Positions 48,094 to 55,700 are shown, numbered from the stretch's first letter. The stretch: 64,000 nt of DNA from Candidatus Magasanikiibacteriota bacterium (GCA_903893485.1 CAITMK010000011.1:1-64000), one strand, 5' to 3'. Made by a program: numbers and translations. Notes: generated by a model from the sequence alone, not told the origin.

Positions 48094-49782
48094 ATGGCAG
48101 AAGATGACAAAAGCGTTTCAAACCTAGTTGCTCGTCTCAAGAACACAATTGGTGTTGAAAAACAGGCCGAACAAGACCTTGAAAACATGCGTTATGTTGC
48201 TTATGTTCGTAAAAGCACTGACGATGGCGTCCACCAGCTTCGTTCAATTGGCGACCAAATCAAAGAATGCAGAGATTTGGCGATAAGAATAGGTGTCGGA
48301 AGAGTACCTATTGTACCCGAAGAACAATCGGCTAAAATTTCCGATAAACGTCCTAAATTTCGGCAAATGCTGAACGATATCGTCGATGGTAAATATGATG
48401 GGATTATTGCTTGGGCTCCTGACCGTCTAGCGCGCAATATGAAAGAAGGTGGTGAAATCATCGACCTGCTTGACCGTGGCGTAATCAAAGACATTAAGTT
48501 CGCTAACAATTATATGTTTAGCAACGACCCATCAGGTAAAATGTTGCTCGGCATTGCGTTTGTAATGGCAAAACAGTATTCAGACCAACATGGGCAAAAT
48601 GTGAAACGTGGCTTTGACCACCTAACAGAAGACGGAAAGTGTGGTGGTGCAGCAAAGCATGGATACTACAAAGACCAGCATAAGTTTTTACAACCAGATG
48701 GTGAGAATTGGACGCTTATTAAGCGGGCGTTTGAAATGCGTTTAGATAAAAAAAGCCTTAAAGAAATTTCAGAGTTTTTAGAGGAGGCTGGATACCCGCT
48801 GCAAACGAAACACAGTAAACGTACCTCAATAAATGTAAATGTAAAATTTGTATCCGACATGTTTCGTGACCCATTTTATGCTGGTGCAATGGTTCGAGGC
48901 GACAAAATTATTGAATTGTCAAAAAAATATAAATTCACGCCAATTATTACATCAGAACAGTTTGATGAGATGACAACCTTAGATAAGATTAGTAAAACAT
49001 TTCGCCTGACTGAGGCAATCAAAGAGAGAGGGTCAGTAAGGGCAGATTTGATGCGTAAGATGATTATTTGCGCACACTGCAAGCGCTTCATGTCGGCGAG
49101 TATAAATGAAAAGCACACAACACTTAAAAGTGGTGAACGGCGCGAGATAAACTATCTTAGATATAGGTGCGATACCGGAGGTTGTAAAAGAAAAGGGAAA
49201 ACGGTTAGAGCAAAGATTATCTGTGACGCGGCGTTTGAATTTCTTAAAACGCACCCAATGAACATAAATGAGGGTTATGAAGCCTATGCGCGTGAAATGG
49301 AACGACAAGCGGTACTTCAAGGCACGGACGTCGCAACGCGACTGCAATCACTTAAGCAGCGCCGCGTGGTTATCATCAATCGTAAGAGCATTGCAAGGCA
49401 GGATATGGAGGAATATGCGCCTGACCCTCTGATGCGCAAAGAGTTTGCAAGTGAATTTCGAAATCAGACACAACTGCTAAAAGACATTGATAAACTCATT
49501 GATGAGACTGAGCAAGAAAAAGAGGGTAAAAAATCAGCAAATAAGAGCCTCATGGAATTCATCGAACTATTCAATAATTTGACTAAGGTTATACAAAATT
49601 ATAAGCACATGGAGGACTTGGATTATGTGATGAAAAAAGTGTTCTCGAACTTTGAAACTGATGGTAAAAAAGTGACTAAGATAACACAAAACTCCCCTTT
49701 CAGGGAGCTGTGTGAGCCAGTTAAGGCTGTAAATTGTACTAATATAGTGCTAACGGGAATCGAACCCGTCTTCTTAGATTGA
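48094..49782 (+). CDS. Large serine recombinase
   Basis: Site-specific integrase/excisionase. 562 residues: a resolvase catalytic domain begins at MRYVAYVRKSTDDG (nucleophile Ser in RKST), with Arg in WAPDRLARNMKEGGEI; a Recombinase domain (GYYKDQHKFLQPDGENWTLI on) and zinc ribbon (CAHCKRF, then CDTGGCKR), and a C-terminal coiled coil (about 415-520). The last 13 codons run antisense into the 3' half of the tRNA-Glu gene, and the stop lies in its anticodon loop, so the coding sequence ends in host tRNA sequence. Confidence 0.93.
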   Translation: MAEDDKSVSNLVARLKNTIGVEKQAEQDLENMRYVAYVRKSTDDGVHQLRSIGDQIKECRDLAIRIGVGRVPIVPEEQSAKISDKRPKFRQMLNDIVDGKYDGIIAWAPDRLARNMKEGGEIIDLLDRGVIKDIKFANNYMFSNDPSGKMLLGIAFVMAKQYSDQHGQNVKRGFDHLTEDGKCGGAAKHGYYKDQHKFLQPDGENWTLIKRAFEMRLDKKSLKEISEFLEEAGYPLQTKHSKRTSINVNVKFVSDMFRDPFYAGAMVRGDKIIELSKKYKFTPIITSEQFDEMTTLDKISKTFRLTEAIKERGSVRADLMRKMIICAHCKRFMSASINEKHTTLKSGERREINYLRYRCDTGGCKRKGKTVRAKIICDAAFEFLKTHPMNINEGYEAYAREMERQAVLQGTDVATRLQSLKQRRVVIINRKSIARQDMEEYAPDPLMRKEFASEFRNQTQLLKDIDKLIDETEQEKEGKKSANKSLMEFIELFNNLTKVIQNYKHMEDLDYVMKKVFSNFETDGKKVTKITQNSPFRELCEPVKAVNCTNIVLTGIEPVFLD

Positions 49783-49816
49783 GAATCTAATGTCCTAACC
49801 GATAGACGATAGCACC
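49745..49816 (-). tRNA. tRNA-Glu (CTC)
   Basis: Minus strand. Acceptor GGTGCTA pairs with TAGCACT (first pair G-T), D arm with GGTTAGGAC, anticodon stem TTAGA/TCTAA around TTCTCAA (anticodon CTC), T arm ACGGG-TTCGATT-CCCGT. Discriminator A; CCA is not encoded. The 3' half overlaps the end of the recombinase gene. Confidence 0.93.
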
Positions 49817-49822
49817 AAGTGA

Positions 49823-49916
49823 GGAGCAACGTCCACGCTTGCGTGGACGGTTGTTCCGAACGCCGGTGCGCGCTTTCGCAAAGCGAAAGCCTAGCAGCCA
49901 GCCGAATATCGCTGGC
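49823..49916. promoter_or_regulatory. Three hairpins upstream of tRNA-Glu
   Basis: GTCCACGC-TT-GCGTGGAC (49831-49848, extended by GGAGCAAC/GTTGTTCC), GCTTTCGC-AAA-GCGAAAGC (49872-49890) and GCCAGC/GCTGGC (49897-49916). No T tracts follow, so these are not terminators. They lie between the tRNA 5' end and the cupredoxin gene. Confidence 0.45.
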
Positions 49917-49997
49917 ATCATTCTATCAATTCCCACCAAAAATTTCAAGATGTACCAAAAAAGCATTATGTCCGTATTGCTTATGTAATTTTTATTT

Positions 49998-50474
49998 ATG
50001 AAAAAATCATCATCAGTTTTTCTTGCACTTAGTGCAGCATTGTTAGTCATGGGAGGTGCGGGTTGTGCATCTGCTACCGACGATCAGCCAGCGGTTGCGC
50101 CGGCTCCACAACAAATCGAAAAGCAAGCTCCAGCGCCAGCAGCTGTGGCACCAGTTGCAACATCCACTGAGGCAGTTCCTGCGGCTGCAGTTGATAAAAC
50201 AGTAAAGGAATTTTCAATCACCGGTAAAAATTGGGAATGGGATCCAAATACGATTACCGTGAAAAAAGGTGACAAAGTTCATCTCAAACTTACTGGCATG
50301 GATGAAACACATGGGTTTGCAATTCGCGAATATGGAATTAATGTAAATATGCCAGAAGGCACCACACAGACCGTTGATTTTGTGGCAGACAAAGCGGGTA
50401 CATTTGAATTCCGTTGTTCAGTGCCATGCGGCTCTGGTCATCGTGAAATGGTTGGTAAACTTATTGTTCAGTAA
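49998..50474 (+). CDS. Cupredoxin-like lipoprotein (CuA-type motif)
   Basis: 158 residues. Lipoprotein signal (LLVMGGAGC, Cys23), a Pro/Ala linker, then a cupredoxin domain from about 68. Copper ligands: His in MDETHGFAIR, and CSVPCGSGHREMVG, with the C-x3-C-x3-H-x2-M spacing of a binuclear CuA site as in cytochrome oxidase subunit II and nitrous oxide reductase. No oxidase subunits are encoded nearby; it may carry electrons or store copper at the outer face of the membrane. Confidence 0.88.
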   Translation: MKKSSSVFLALSAALLVMGGAGCASATDDQPAVAPAPQQIEKQAPAPAAVAPVATSTEAVPAAAVDKTVKEFSITGKNWEWDPNTITVKKGDKVHLKLTGMDETHGFAIREYGINVNMPEGTTQTVDFVADKAGTFEFRCSVPCGSGHREMVGKLIVQ

Positions 50475-50484
50475 ATAGCAACAT

Positions 50485-50514
50485 AAAACCGTCGGGCTTA
50501 GGTTCGACGGTTTT
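50485..50514 (+). terminator. Terminator after cupredoxin gene
   Basis: AAAACCGTCG pairs with CGACGGTTTT around a 10-base loop, then ATAATT. Confidence 0.85.
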
Positions 50515-50518
50515 ATAA

Positions 50519-50547
50519 TTGACAAAAACCAAAAAATGCGCTACTGT
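50519..50547 (+). promoter_or_regulatory. Promoter of transglutaminase-like gene
   Basis: TTGACA (50519-50524), 17 bp, TACTGT (50542-50547). It directly follows the upstream terminator. Confidence 0.75.
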
Positions 50548-50564
50548 TTTTGTGGAGGTGAATC

Positions 50565-51377
50565 ATGAATTTTGAACCAAAGCGCAATGAACCGCAATTT
50601 AATTTGGGGCGCGTCGACGAAATCTTGCTGTCTGATGGTGCGCAATTTGAGACAATGGGGTTTGATGCCCAAGCGCCAGTACTGGGTCTGCTGTCCAGAC
50701 GCGAGCAGCGTAATACGCAGGCACTCATCAGCCGGCTGGAAGGAAATCCGCATTTCCAAGCGCCACGTGAGGATGACTTGGCCGCGCCGTACGGTAGTTA
50801 CCTGGGCCGTCACGTGATCGGCTTTGGTACGCGGATCCAAGGTGGTGTGTACATGGGGCGCAAGCCGCGCGAAGCGATTGTCGTGGATGCGACGTCAAAG
50901 GTGGTTCGTCGCCTACATTACAAGCTGCGCTTGCAACTGCTCATCTTCACGGCGCAGCATCTCTGGACGCGTCGAGGGAGTATTGATCGGGGGCAGATTC
51001 AGCGCGAGCAACTCAAGTTCATCATGCGTTTTGTGCAACGGACGCTCGTGTTCGATAACCACGCAGTGACCGCGCTCATTGAATTTTACGGCGCAAAGCA
51101 CGACGTAAAATTGTCCCTGAACGCCTTCATTGAAGCGCGCGTTGGGGTGTGCCGCCACCAAGTGTGCTTGTATGGTGTGCTGGTTGAGTTGTTGCAGGAA
51201 GACGGTTTGCTTGGCGGCAAAGTGTCGGTGCAGCGGGCTCGATTCGCACGGTTCAGCCACGCGTGGGTCCGGTTCACGAGCCAATGGGGGCAAGTGTACA
51301 TCATCGATCCGGCGCAAGACCGTTTTGCCAACCTCAGTGAAATGGGGGAAATGGAGCGAGAATTTTACAGTATTTAG
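50565..51377 (+). CDS. Transglutaminase-like thiol hydrolase (orphan unit)
   Basis: 270 residues. EARVGVCRHQVCLYGVLVEL places Cys196 at the head of a helix, FSHAWVRF gives His232 and VYIIDPAQD gives Asp248: the Cys-His-Asp triad of the transglutaminase-like fold. The N-terminal 110 residues are not recognised. No signal peptide, so cytoplasmic; protease, amidase or cross-linking activity cannot be told apart. GGAGGTGA, a near-perfect ribosome binding site, lies 6 bases before the ATG. Codons are G+C-rich; it has its own promoter and terminator. Confidence 0.75.
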   Translation: MNFEPKRNEPQFNLGRVDEILLSDGAQFETMGFDAQAPVLGLLSRREQRNTQALISRLEGNPHFQAPREDDLAAPYGSYLGRHVIGFGTRIQGGVYMGRKPREAIVVDATSKVVRRLHYKLRLQLLIFTAQHLWTRRGSIDRGQIQREQLKFIMRFVQRTLVFDNHAVTALIEFYGAKHDVKLSLNAFIEARVGVCRHQVCLYGVLVELLQEDGLLGGKVSVQRARFARFSHAWVRFTSQWGQVYIIDPAQDRFANLSEMGEMEREFYSI

Positions 51378-51396
51378 GCCAGGAAAAGCGGCAAAC

Positions 51397-51441
51397 AGCG
51401 CGGAATTCTCCAGGAGGGGAGGTTCCGCGCTCATTTTTTAT
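51397..51441 (+). terminator. Terminator after transglutaminase-like gene
   Basis: AGCGCGGAA (51397-51405) pairs with TTCCGCGCT (51423-51431), with an inner CTCC/GGGG pairing, followed by CATTTTTTATTT. Confidence 0.88.
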
Positions 51442-51460
51442 TTAGCCTCAGCCTTAAAAC

Positions 51461-51489
51461 TTGATTTAATTCGGCTTCTGTGATACACT
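51461..51489 (+). promoter_or_regulatory. Promoter of typA
   Basis: TTGATT (51461-51466), 17 bp, TACACT (51484-51489) with TGA just before the -10. A 30-base leader without an obvious ribosome binding site precedes the ATG. Confidence 0.65.
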
Positions 51490-51524
51490 TTTGCAATCTG
51501 AAAAACCGCTAAACGCCTCAAAAT

Positions 51525-53327
51525 ATGGATATTCGAAACATCGCGATCATCGCGCACGTTGACCACGGCAAAACCACGCTCGTGGATGCTTTGCTAAAAC
51601 TTACTCATACCAAAATTGGTAACGAACGTCCAATGGAACGCGTGATGGACAACAACGATTTGGAACGTGAACGCGGTATTACTATTTTCTCTAAAAATGC
51701 ATCCATTCATTACGGAGACACCAAAATTAATATTATCGACACCCCAGGCCACGCTGACTTTGGTGGTGAAGTTGAACGTGTTTTGAAAATGGCTGATGGC
51801 GCACTTTTGCTCGTTGATGCAAAAGAAGGTCCAATGCCACAGACTAAATTCGTTTTGAAAAAAGCAATTAACTTGGGGCTCCGCGTTATTGTGGTTATCA
51901 ACAAAATCGATAAGAAAGATGCACGTTGCGAATATGTGCTCAACACAACCTTTGATTTGTTTGGCGCACTTGGTGCAAGCGATCGCCAGCTCGACTTCCC
52001 AGTTATTTACGCTGCAGCAATTGCGGGCAAGGCTGGCTACGAAGACAACTTGGAAGCAATGACCGATATCACTCCAATTCTTGATACCGTAATTAAGGAA
52101 GTTCCACCACCAACCGGTGATGCAGAAGCGCCACTCCAAATGCTTGTGGTTTCACTTCGCATGGACAACTATAAGGGTAAGCTCGCGATTGGCCGTATCT
52201 TTAATGGCCGTGTGAAAAAAGGCGACACCATTATGCACATCAATCGCGATGGTAAAATGACCAAGCAAAAAGTTACCGCGCTCATGGCGTTCGAAGGTTT
52301 GGAAACAACTGAAATCGAGCACGCACAGGCTGGTGACATTATTTTGCTCGCTGGTATCCCAGATGTTTCAATTGGTGACACCGTTGCAGATGCAACAAAC
52401 CCAATTGCACTCGACATGCTCGACATCGAACAGCCAACCGTGAAAATGACATTCCGCGTGAATGACTCACCATTTAACGGCAAACAGGCTGGTACCAAAA
52501 ATACTTCACGCCTTCTTCGTGAACGTTTGGACAAGGAACTTGAAACAGACGTTGCACTTCGCGTCGAGCAGGGCGACAGTGCTGACAACTTTATTGTGTC
52601 AGGCCGTGGTGAATTGCACCTTGCAATTTTGATCGAAAAAATGCGTCGTGAAGGTTTTGAATTGCAGGTTACCCGTCCACAGGTGGTTACGCACATGGAA
52701 AATGGTGTTGAAATGGAACCAGCTGAAGATGTATACGTTGAAGTTCCAGAAACATATGCAGGTACCGTTATCGAAAAGCTTGGTAAACGCCGTGGTGAAA
52801 TGAAAAACTACGCTGTGCAGGAAGGCCACGCGCAGGTGCATTTCCTTATCCCAACTCGTGGGCTTATTGGCTACCGTAATGAATTCATGACCGACACCAA
52901 GGGTACCGGTATCTTGAACTCACTTTTTAATGGATTCATTCCATGGGTACAGAACTTGTCAACAAGCAATCACAGTTCACTTATTGCGTACGAATCTGGT
53001 GTTACCACCGGTTACGCGCTTGAATCAGCGGGTGAACGCGGTCAATTGTTTGTGGGTCCAGCAACAGAAGTTTATGCTGGTCAAGTTGTTGGTCAGAATG
53101 CTAAAGACGAAGATCTTGAAGTTAATGTGTGTAAGGAAAAACGTTTGTCTAACATGCGTTCATCTGGCGCGGACATGGCAGTTAAATTGGAACCACATCG
53201 CACACTCACCCTTGAAGAAGCTATTGAATATATTAGCGACGATGAATGGGTAGAAATTGTTCCAAGCGAAATTCGTATTCGTAAGCAGTGGTTAAGTCCG
53301 AATGATCGTAAGAAAAACGGAAGATAA
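51525..53327 (+). CDS. typA: Translational GTPase TypA/BipA
   Basis: Ribosome-associated GTPase of the EF-G superfamily, involved in 50S assembly and stress adaptation. 600 residues, the usual length. G1 AHVDHGKTTLVDALL, G2 in ERERGITIFSKN, G3 DTPGHADFGGEVERVL, G4 NKIDKKDA. Domains II, III and V follow, and the TypA-specific C-terminal domain contains ETYAGTVIEKLGKRRGEMKN and TRGLIGYRNEFMTDTKGTGI. The stop codon lies in the left arm of a 27-bp inverted repeat. Confidence 0.96.
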   Translation: MDIRNIAIIAHVDHGKTTLVDALLKLTHTKIGNERPMERVMDNNDLERERGITIFSKNASIHYGDTKINIIDTPGHADFGGEVERVLKMADGALLLVDAKEGPMPQTKFVLKKAINLGLRVIVVINKIDKKDARCEYVLNTTFDLFGALGASDRQLDFPVIYAAAIAGKAGYEDNLEAMTDITPILDTVIKEVPPPTGDAEAPLQMLVVSLRMDNYKGKLAIGRIFNGRVKKGDTIMHINRDGKMTKQKVTALMAFEGLETTEIEHAQAGDIILLAGIPDVSIGDTVADATNPIALDMLDIEQPTVKMTFRVNDSPFNGKQAGTKNTSRLLRERLDKELETDVALRVEQGDSADNFIVSGRGELHLAILIEKMRREGFELQVTRPQVVTHMENGVEMEPAEDVYVEVPETYAGTVIEKLGKRRGEMKNYAVQEGHAQVHFLIPTRGLIGYRNEFMTDTKGTGILNSLFNGFIPWVQNLSTSNHSSLIAYESGVTTGYALESAGERGQLFVGPATEVYAGQVVGQNAKDEDLEVNVCKEKRLSNMRSSGADMAVKLEPHRTLTLEEAIEYISDDEWVEIVPSEIRIRKQWLSPNDRKKNGR

Positions 53328-53428
53328 TTTCTTGTTTTCTTTCTTAAGAGTTTGCTCACAACTCCCGCCTTTGGCGGGAGTTCGCTTTTATTGGTTTAGA
53401 TCTCTTAAGAAAGAAAACAAGAAATTAT
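53324..53428 (+). repeat. Structured 3' element at typA stop codon
   Basis: Perfect 27-bp inverted repeat (53324-53350 against 53402-53428) that begins with the typA stop codon. Inside is AACTCCCGCC-TTT-GGCGGGAGTT (53360-53382), flanked by GCTCAC and CGCT. A related element with different stem sequences follows the tsaE stop codon (54678-54783). Not a simple terminator: the T-rich part is the 5' arm. Confidence 0.7.
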
Positions 53429-53449
53429 TTCGTATTTACGACATTCTTA

Positions 53450-53478
53450 TTGACCTGACTGACCTTACGTGGTAACCT
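53450..53478 (+). promoter_or_regulatory. Promoter of zinc-ribbon orphan gene
   Basis: TTGACC (53450-53455), 17 bp, TAACCT (53473-53478), with TGG before the -10. Confidence 0.65.
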
Positions 53479-53511
53479 TGGCACGGATTTACGATTGCCT
53501 CAGGAGGGCAA

Positions 53512-54027
53512 ATGAGCACACTTGAAAGCGTCATGGAATTGCTGAGCAGGCATACCTTCAGTGTTGAGCACAACCCGAATTGTCCATCACCATACCTCGT
53601 TCGTCTGGTGGGCTTTCAGCGGGGTGGGCTGGACAAATTTGAGCCCAACGCAACTAATGACTACATGGGCTACGGCAAGACTCTCGTCGAGGCGGCGGAT
53701 GCAGCATTTAGCGCAAAGACGGCATTCGATACATTCGTCGCAAATTCACGCTGCCCGGTTTGTACGGAAAAGCCAAAGCGACTTTGGTTTGAGGGTCGGG
53801 TGCGCAAGGTCTGCAAAAAATGTCAGGCCGCACAGCCTGACCTCACGGTCGCGCATCACAATTTCTCGTGCAAGAGCTGCGGTAACTGGTACTTGTATCA
53901 CGATAGCACGCTGTATTGGTACGGGTTATATCACGATGGCGTGGTGTCCAAGGGCGCTGATCGGCGTCCGCCAGGCATGAAATCAGTTGCCGAACTGACC
54001 TCGCCGCTGAGGCATTTTCTTCCATGA
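53512..54027 (+). CDS. Orphan protein with three CxxC pairs
   Basis: 171 residues; AGGAGGG lies 5 bases before the ATG. The N-terminal half (VMELLSRHTFSVEHNPNCPS, GYGKTLVEAADAAFSAKTAF) resembles a small mixed alpha/beta domain. The second half has SRCPVCTEKPKR, VCKKCQAA and SCKSCGNWY: three CxxC pairs that could hold one or two zinc ions, like a zinc-ribbon. Family not recognised. Private promoter and terminator; G+C-rich codons. Confidence 0.65.
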   Translation: MSTLESVMELLSRHTFSVEHNPNCPSPYLVRLVGFQRGGLDKFEPNATNDYMGYGKTLVEAADAAFSAKTAFDTFVANSRCPVCTEKPKRLWFEGRVRKVCKKCQAAQPDLTVAHHNFSCKSCGNWYLYHDSTLYWYGLYHDGVVSKGADRRPPGMKSVAELTSPLRHFLP

Positions 54028-54034
54028 GCGCAAC

Positions 54035-54084
54035 ACACCCAATTCTTTATCGCACAACAAGCGATCAGAAGCGGGTGTTTTTTT
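54035..54084 (+). terminator. Terminator of zinc-ribbon orphan gene
   Basis: ACACCC (54035-54040) pairs with GGGTGT (54073-54078), inner TCGC/GCGA, followed by T7. Confidence 0.75.
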
Positions 54085-54088
54085 AAAT

Positions 54089-54144
54089 AAAAAAATCCAC
54101 CAGGAATCGCTTGGCACTGGAAAGTGCGTCGCGATTCAAGGTGG
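54089..54144 (-). terminator. Terminator of the convergent orphan gene
   Basis: Read on the minus strand: CCACC..GAATCGC (54144-54131) pairs with GCGATTC..GGTGG (54110-54097) with two mismatches, then ATTTTTTT. It stands back to back with the plus-strand terminator. Confidence 0.8.
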
Positions 54145-54162
54145 GGAAAACAGGCAATCGAG

Positions 54163-54546
54163 TTACGCGGGCTGTTGCGTGCCGCGGCGGCGTTTGAGCT
54201 CTTCGTTGGCCGTGTGGAAATCCGCGCGTACATACTCCATGTACGTGTGCGCTGGCGCTCCCGTAACGGTCGGGGTGAAGTCTTGACCCGTAATGAGACG
54301 CAGCATGTGGACCGTTGCAAAAAACGCACCGCCCTCTTCATCGGCCGGGCAGTAGAAGCCCAAATGATGAGTGCTATTGCGGCTAAAGTCCACAACAGTC
54401 TCGTTGAAGCTAAGGCCATCGGGTGCGAGCTCGAAGATGTGCAGTCCGATCATCGTGCCGGACATGAGACCGACGGCGTTGACACGCGCCAGCGATTCCA
54501 GCGTTGCGGGGATGATCTTTTTCTTTTCTGGGGTGTGAATGGTCAC
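54163..54546 (-). CDS. Small unknown orphan protein, 127 aa
   Basis: Start is GTG at 54546, after AGAGG; a GTG at 54597 lies before that site and overlaps the promoter. A compact alpha/beta protein (ESLARVNAVGLMSGTMIGLH, FSRNSTHHLGFYCPADEEGG) with a basic C-terminus (ANEELKRRRG). No signal or membrane segment. Not recognised. Same design as the other orphan units: own promoter, visible ribosome binding site, own terminator, G+C-rich codons. Confidence 0.6.
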   Translation of the reverse strand: MTIHTPEKKKIIPATLESLARVNAVGLMSGTMIGLHIFELAPDGLSFNETVVDFSRNSTHHLGFYCPADEEGGAFFATVHMLRLITGQDFTPTVTGAPAHTYMEYVRADFHTANEELKRRRGTQQPA

Positions 54547-54587
54547 GGGGAGCCTCTTTTGGTAGCGGTTTTTTGCTACATATGAGC

Positions 54588-54616
54588 AAACTATCACGAA
54601 CTGCGTAAAAAGTCAA
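54588..54616 (-). promoter_or_regulatory. Promoter of the 127-aa orphan gene
   Basis: Minus strand: TTGACT (54616-54611), 17 bp, TAGTTT (54593-54588), with TGA before the -10. Confidence 0.7.
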
Positions 54617-54677
54617 GATTGTAAAGCAAATTCAAACTGATATTTTTTTGTGATTTGAGAAACAAAAAAAGTTTGCA

Positions 54678-54783
54678 GACTCATTGGTTTTTTCTTCCTG
54701 AGAGACTGAACCCGCTGACAGCGAACGCGCGCCAAGAGCGCGCATCGTGAGCCTGTCTCTCGGGGAGGAAAAACTAATGAGTC
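54678..54783 (-). repeat. Structured 3' element at tsaE stop codon
   Basis: A 29-base inverted repeat (54678-54706 against 54755-54783, 25 identical, 4 transitions) begins with the last codons and stop of tsaE. Inside are GCGCGC/GCGCGC (54738-54743 / 54727-54732) and CGCT-GAC-AGCG (54713-54723). In the tsaE sense it reads GCTCAC, hairpin, GTTCGCT, GGTTCAG, TCTCT, the same order of blocks as the element after typA. T7 follows at 54670-54664, so it may also end the tsaE transcript. Confidence 0.7.
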
Positions 54784-55208
54784 ACTTCGACAAATCTTTT
54801 TTCATTTTCTTCTCCAAATCGCAAAAACAAAATATCTTTTCCTTCCAAAATTTCCGCAACATTTTCTGGCCACTCAAGCAGCGTTACCGCAGCTGGATCA
54901 TCTAAAAAATCTTCCGCGCCAGCAGCGCGAAGTTCTGCGGCGTTATCGACTCGATATGCATCGATGTGGACAAGTCGGTGAACGCCATTTATTACGGCAG
55001 GGAGTTCATATACAGCCATCACGGTAAAAGTAGGCGATGTCATTTCGCCCACAACACCCAAAGCCGCGCCAAAAAATTTTGAAAACGTTGTTTTGCCCGC
55101 GCCAACAGGGCCGGACAGGGCAATCAGCAGGCCGCCGGTAACCCCCGTTGCCAATTTTTTTGCAAGCGCTTCGGTATCTTGTAAATTGTGTAATTCAATT
55201 CGTTCCAT
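54774..55208 (-). CDS. tsaE: tRNA t6A threonylcarbamoyltransferase ATPase TsaE
   Basis: Partner of TsaB and TsaD in making t6A at position 37 of tRNAs reading ANN codons. 144 residues from the ATG at 55208. Walker A ALSGPVGAGKTTFSKFFGAA, MTSPTFTVMAVYEL, HIDAYRV and LLEWPENV (the family's Walker B-like motif) are present. No tsaB or tsaD adjacent. The stop codon is built into an inverted repeat. Confidence 0.93.
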   Translation of the reverse strand: MERIELHNLQDTEALAKKLATGVTGGLLIALSGPVGAGKTTFSKFFGAALGVVGEMTSPTFTVMAVYELPAVINGVHRLVHIDAYRVDNAAELRAAGAEDFLDDPAAVTLLEWPENVAEILEGKDILFLRFGEENEKRFVEVTH

Positions 55209-55243
55209 AGCTGTGCACATTCTACCAGAGAGCGCGCCATTTG

Positions 55244-55252
55244 TGCTATACT
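55244..55252 (+). promoter_or_regulatory. Extended -10 of the membrane-protein operon
   Basis: TGCTATACT (TGn plus TATACT at 55247-55252), 12 bp before the ATG at 55265. Confidence 0.55.
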
Positions 55253-55264
55253 ACCAATGCTTGT

Positions 55265-55699
55265 ATGTGGACATCACTTCTTTTACACAGTGCCGCCGCA
55301 TTGGTGCTGATCATTGCCGCAACACAACTCATTGATTGGGTTTTTTCTGGCACCAAACTGATGCATAAATATTACGCCGCACACGCCGAGGTGTGGCGCC
55401 CTATGCAGGCAGATACGGGTGCAAATGCTCGTGTGGTGTGGGTAAGTTTAGCCGGCTCATTTCTTTTTGCAATCGCATTTTTGATTTTTTATATTGTTTT
55501 GCAACCAGGCGTTATTTTTGGCACTGGTGCCACTCGCGCCATTATTGTTGCAATTGTTACGTGGGCAGCAACGGCGCTGCCACTTTTGTTGGTTCAGCAT
55601 GTATTTATTAAATTCCATCGTGCGGTAACCGCGGCATTTATTTTTGGATGGCTTTTCAAATTAATGGCCGCGGCGCTCATTATTACGTATCTAATCTAA
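55265..55699 (+). CDS. Four-helix membrane protein, unknown
   Basis: 144 residues from the ATG at 55265, with helices at about 3-22, 53-75, 84-105 and 117-142. Not recognised. A soluble loop (KLMHKYYAAHAEVWRPMQAD) sits between the first two helices. It starts an operon of three genes ending in the 1829-residue protein, with gaps of 1 and 9 bp, so it may provide a membrane partner for that protein. Confidence 0.65.
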   Translation: MWTSLLLHSAAALVLIIAATQLIDWVFSGTKLMHKYYAAHAEVWRPMQADTGANARVVWVSLAGSFLFAIAFLIFYIVLQPGVIFGTGATRAIIVAIVTWAATALPLLLVQHVFIKFHRAVTAAFIFGWLFKLMAAALIITYLI

Positions 55700-55700
55700 T

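Noticed and set aside
52169..52696. 175-codon open frame on the minus strand within typA
   Set aside because: Antisense to a highly conserved gene; Ser/Arg-rich low-information sequence.
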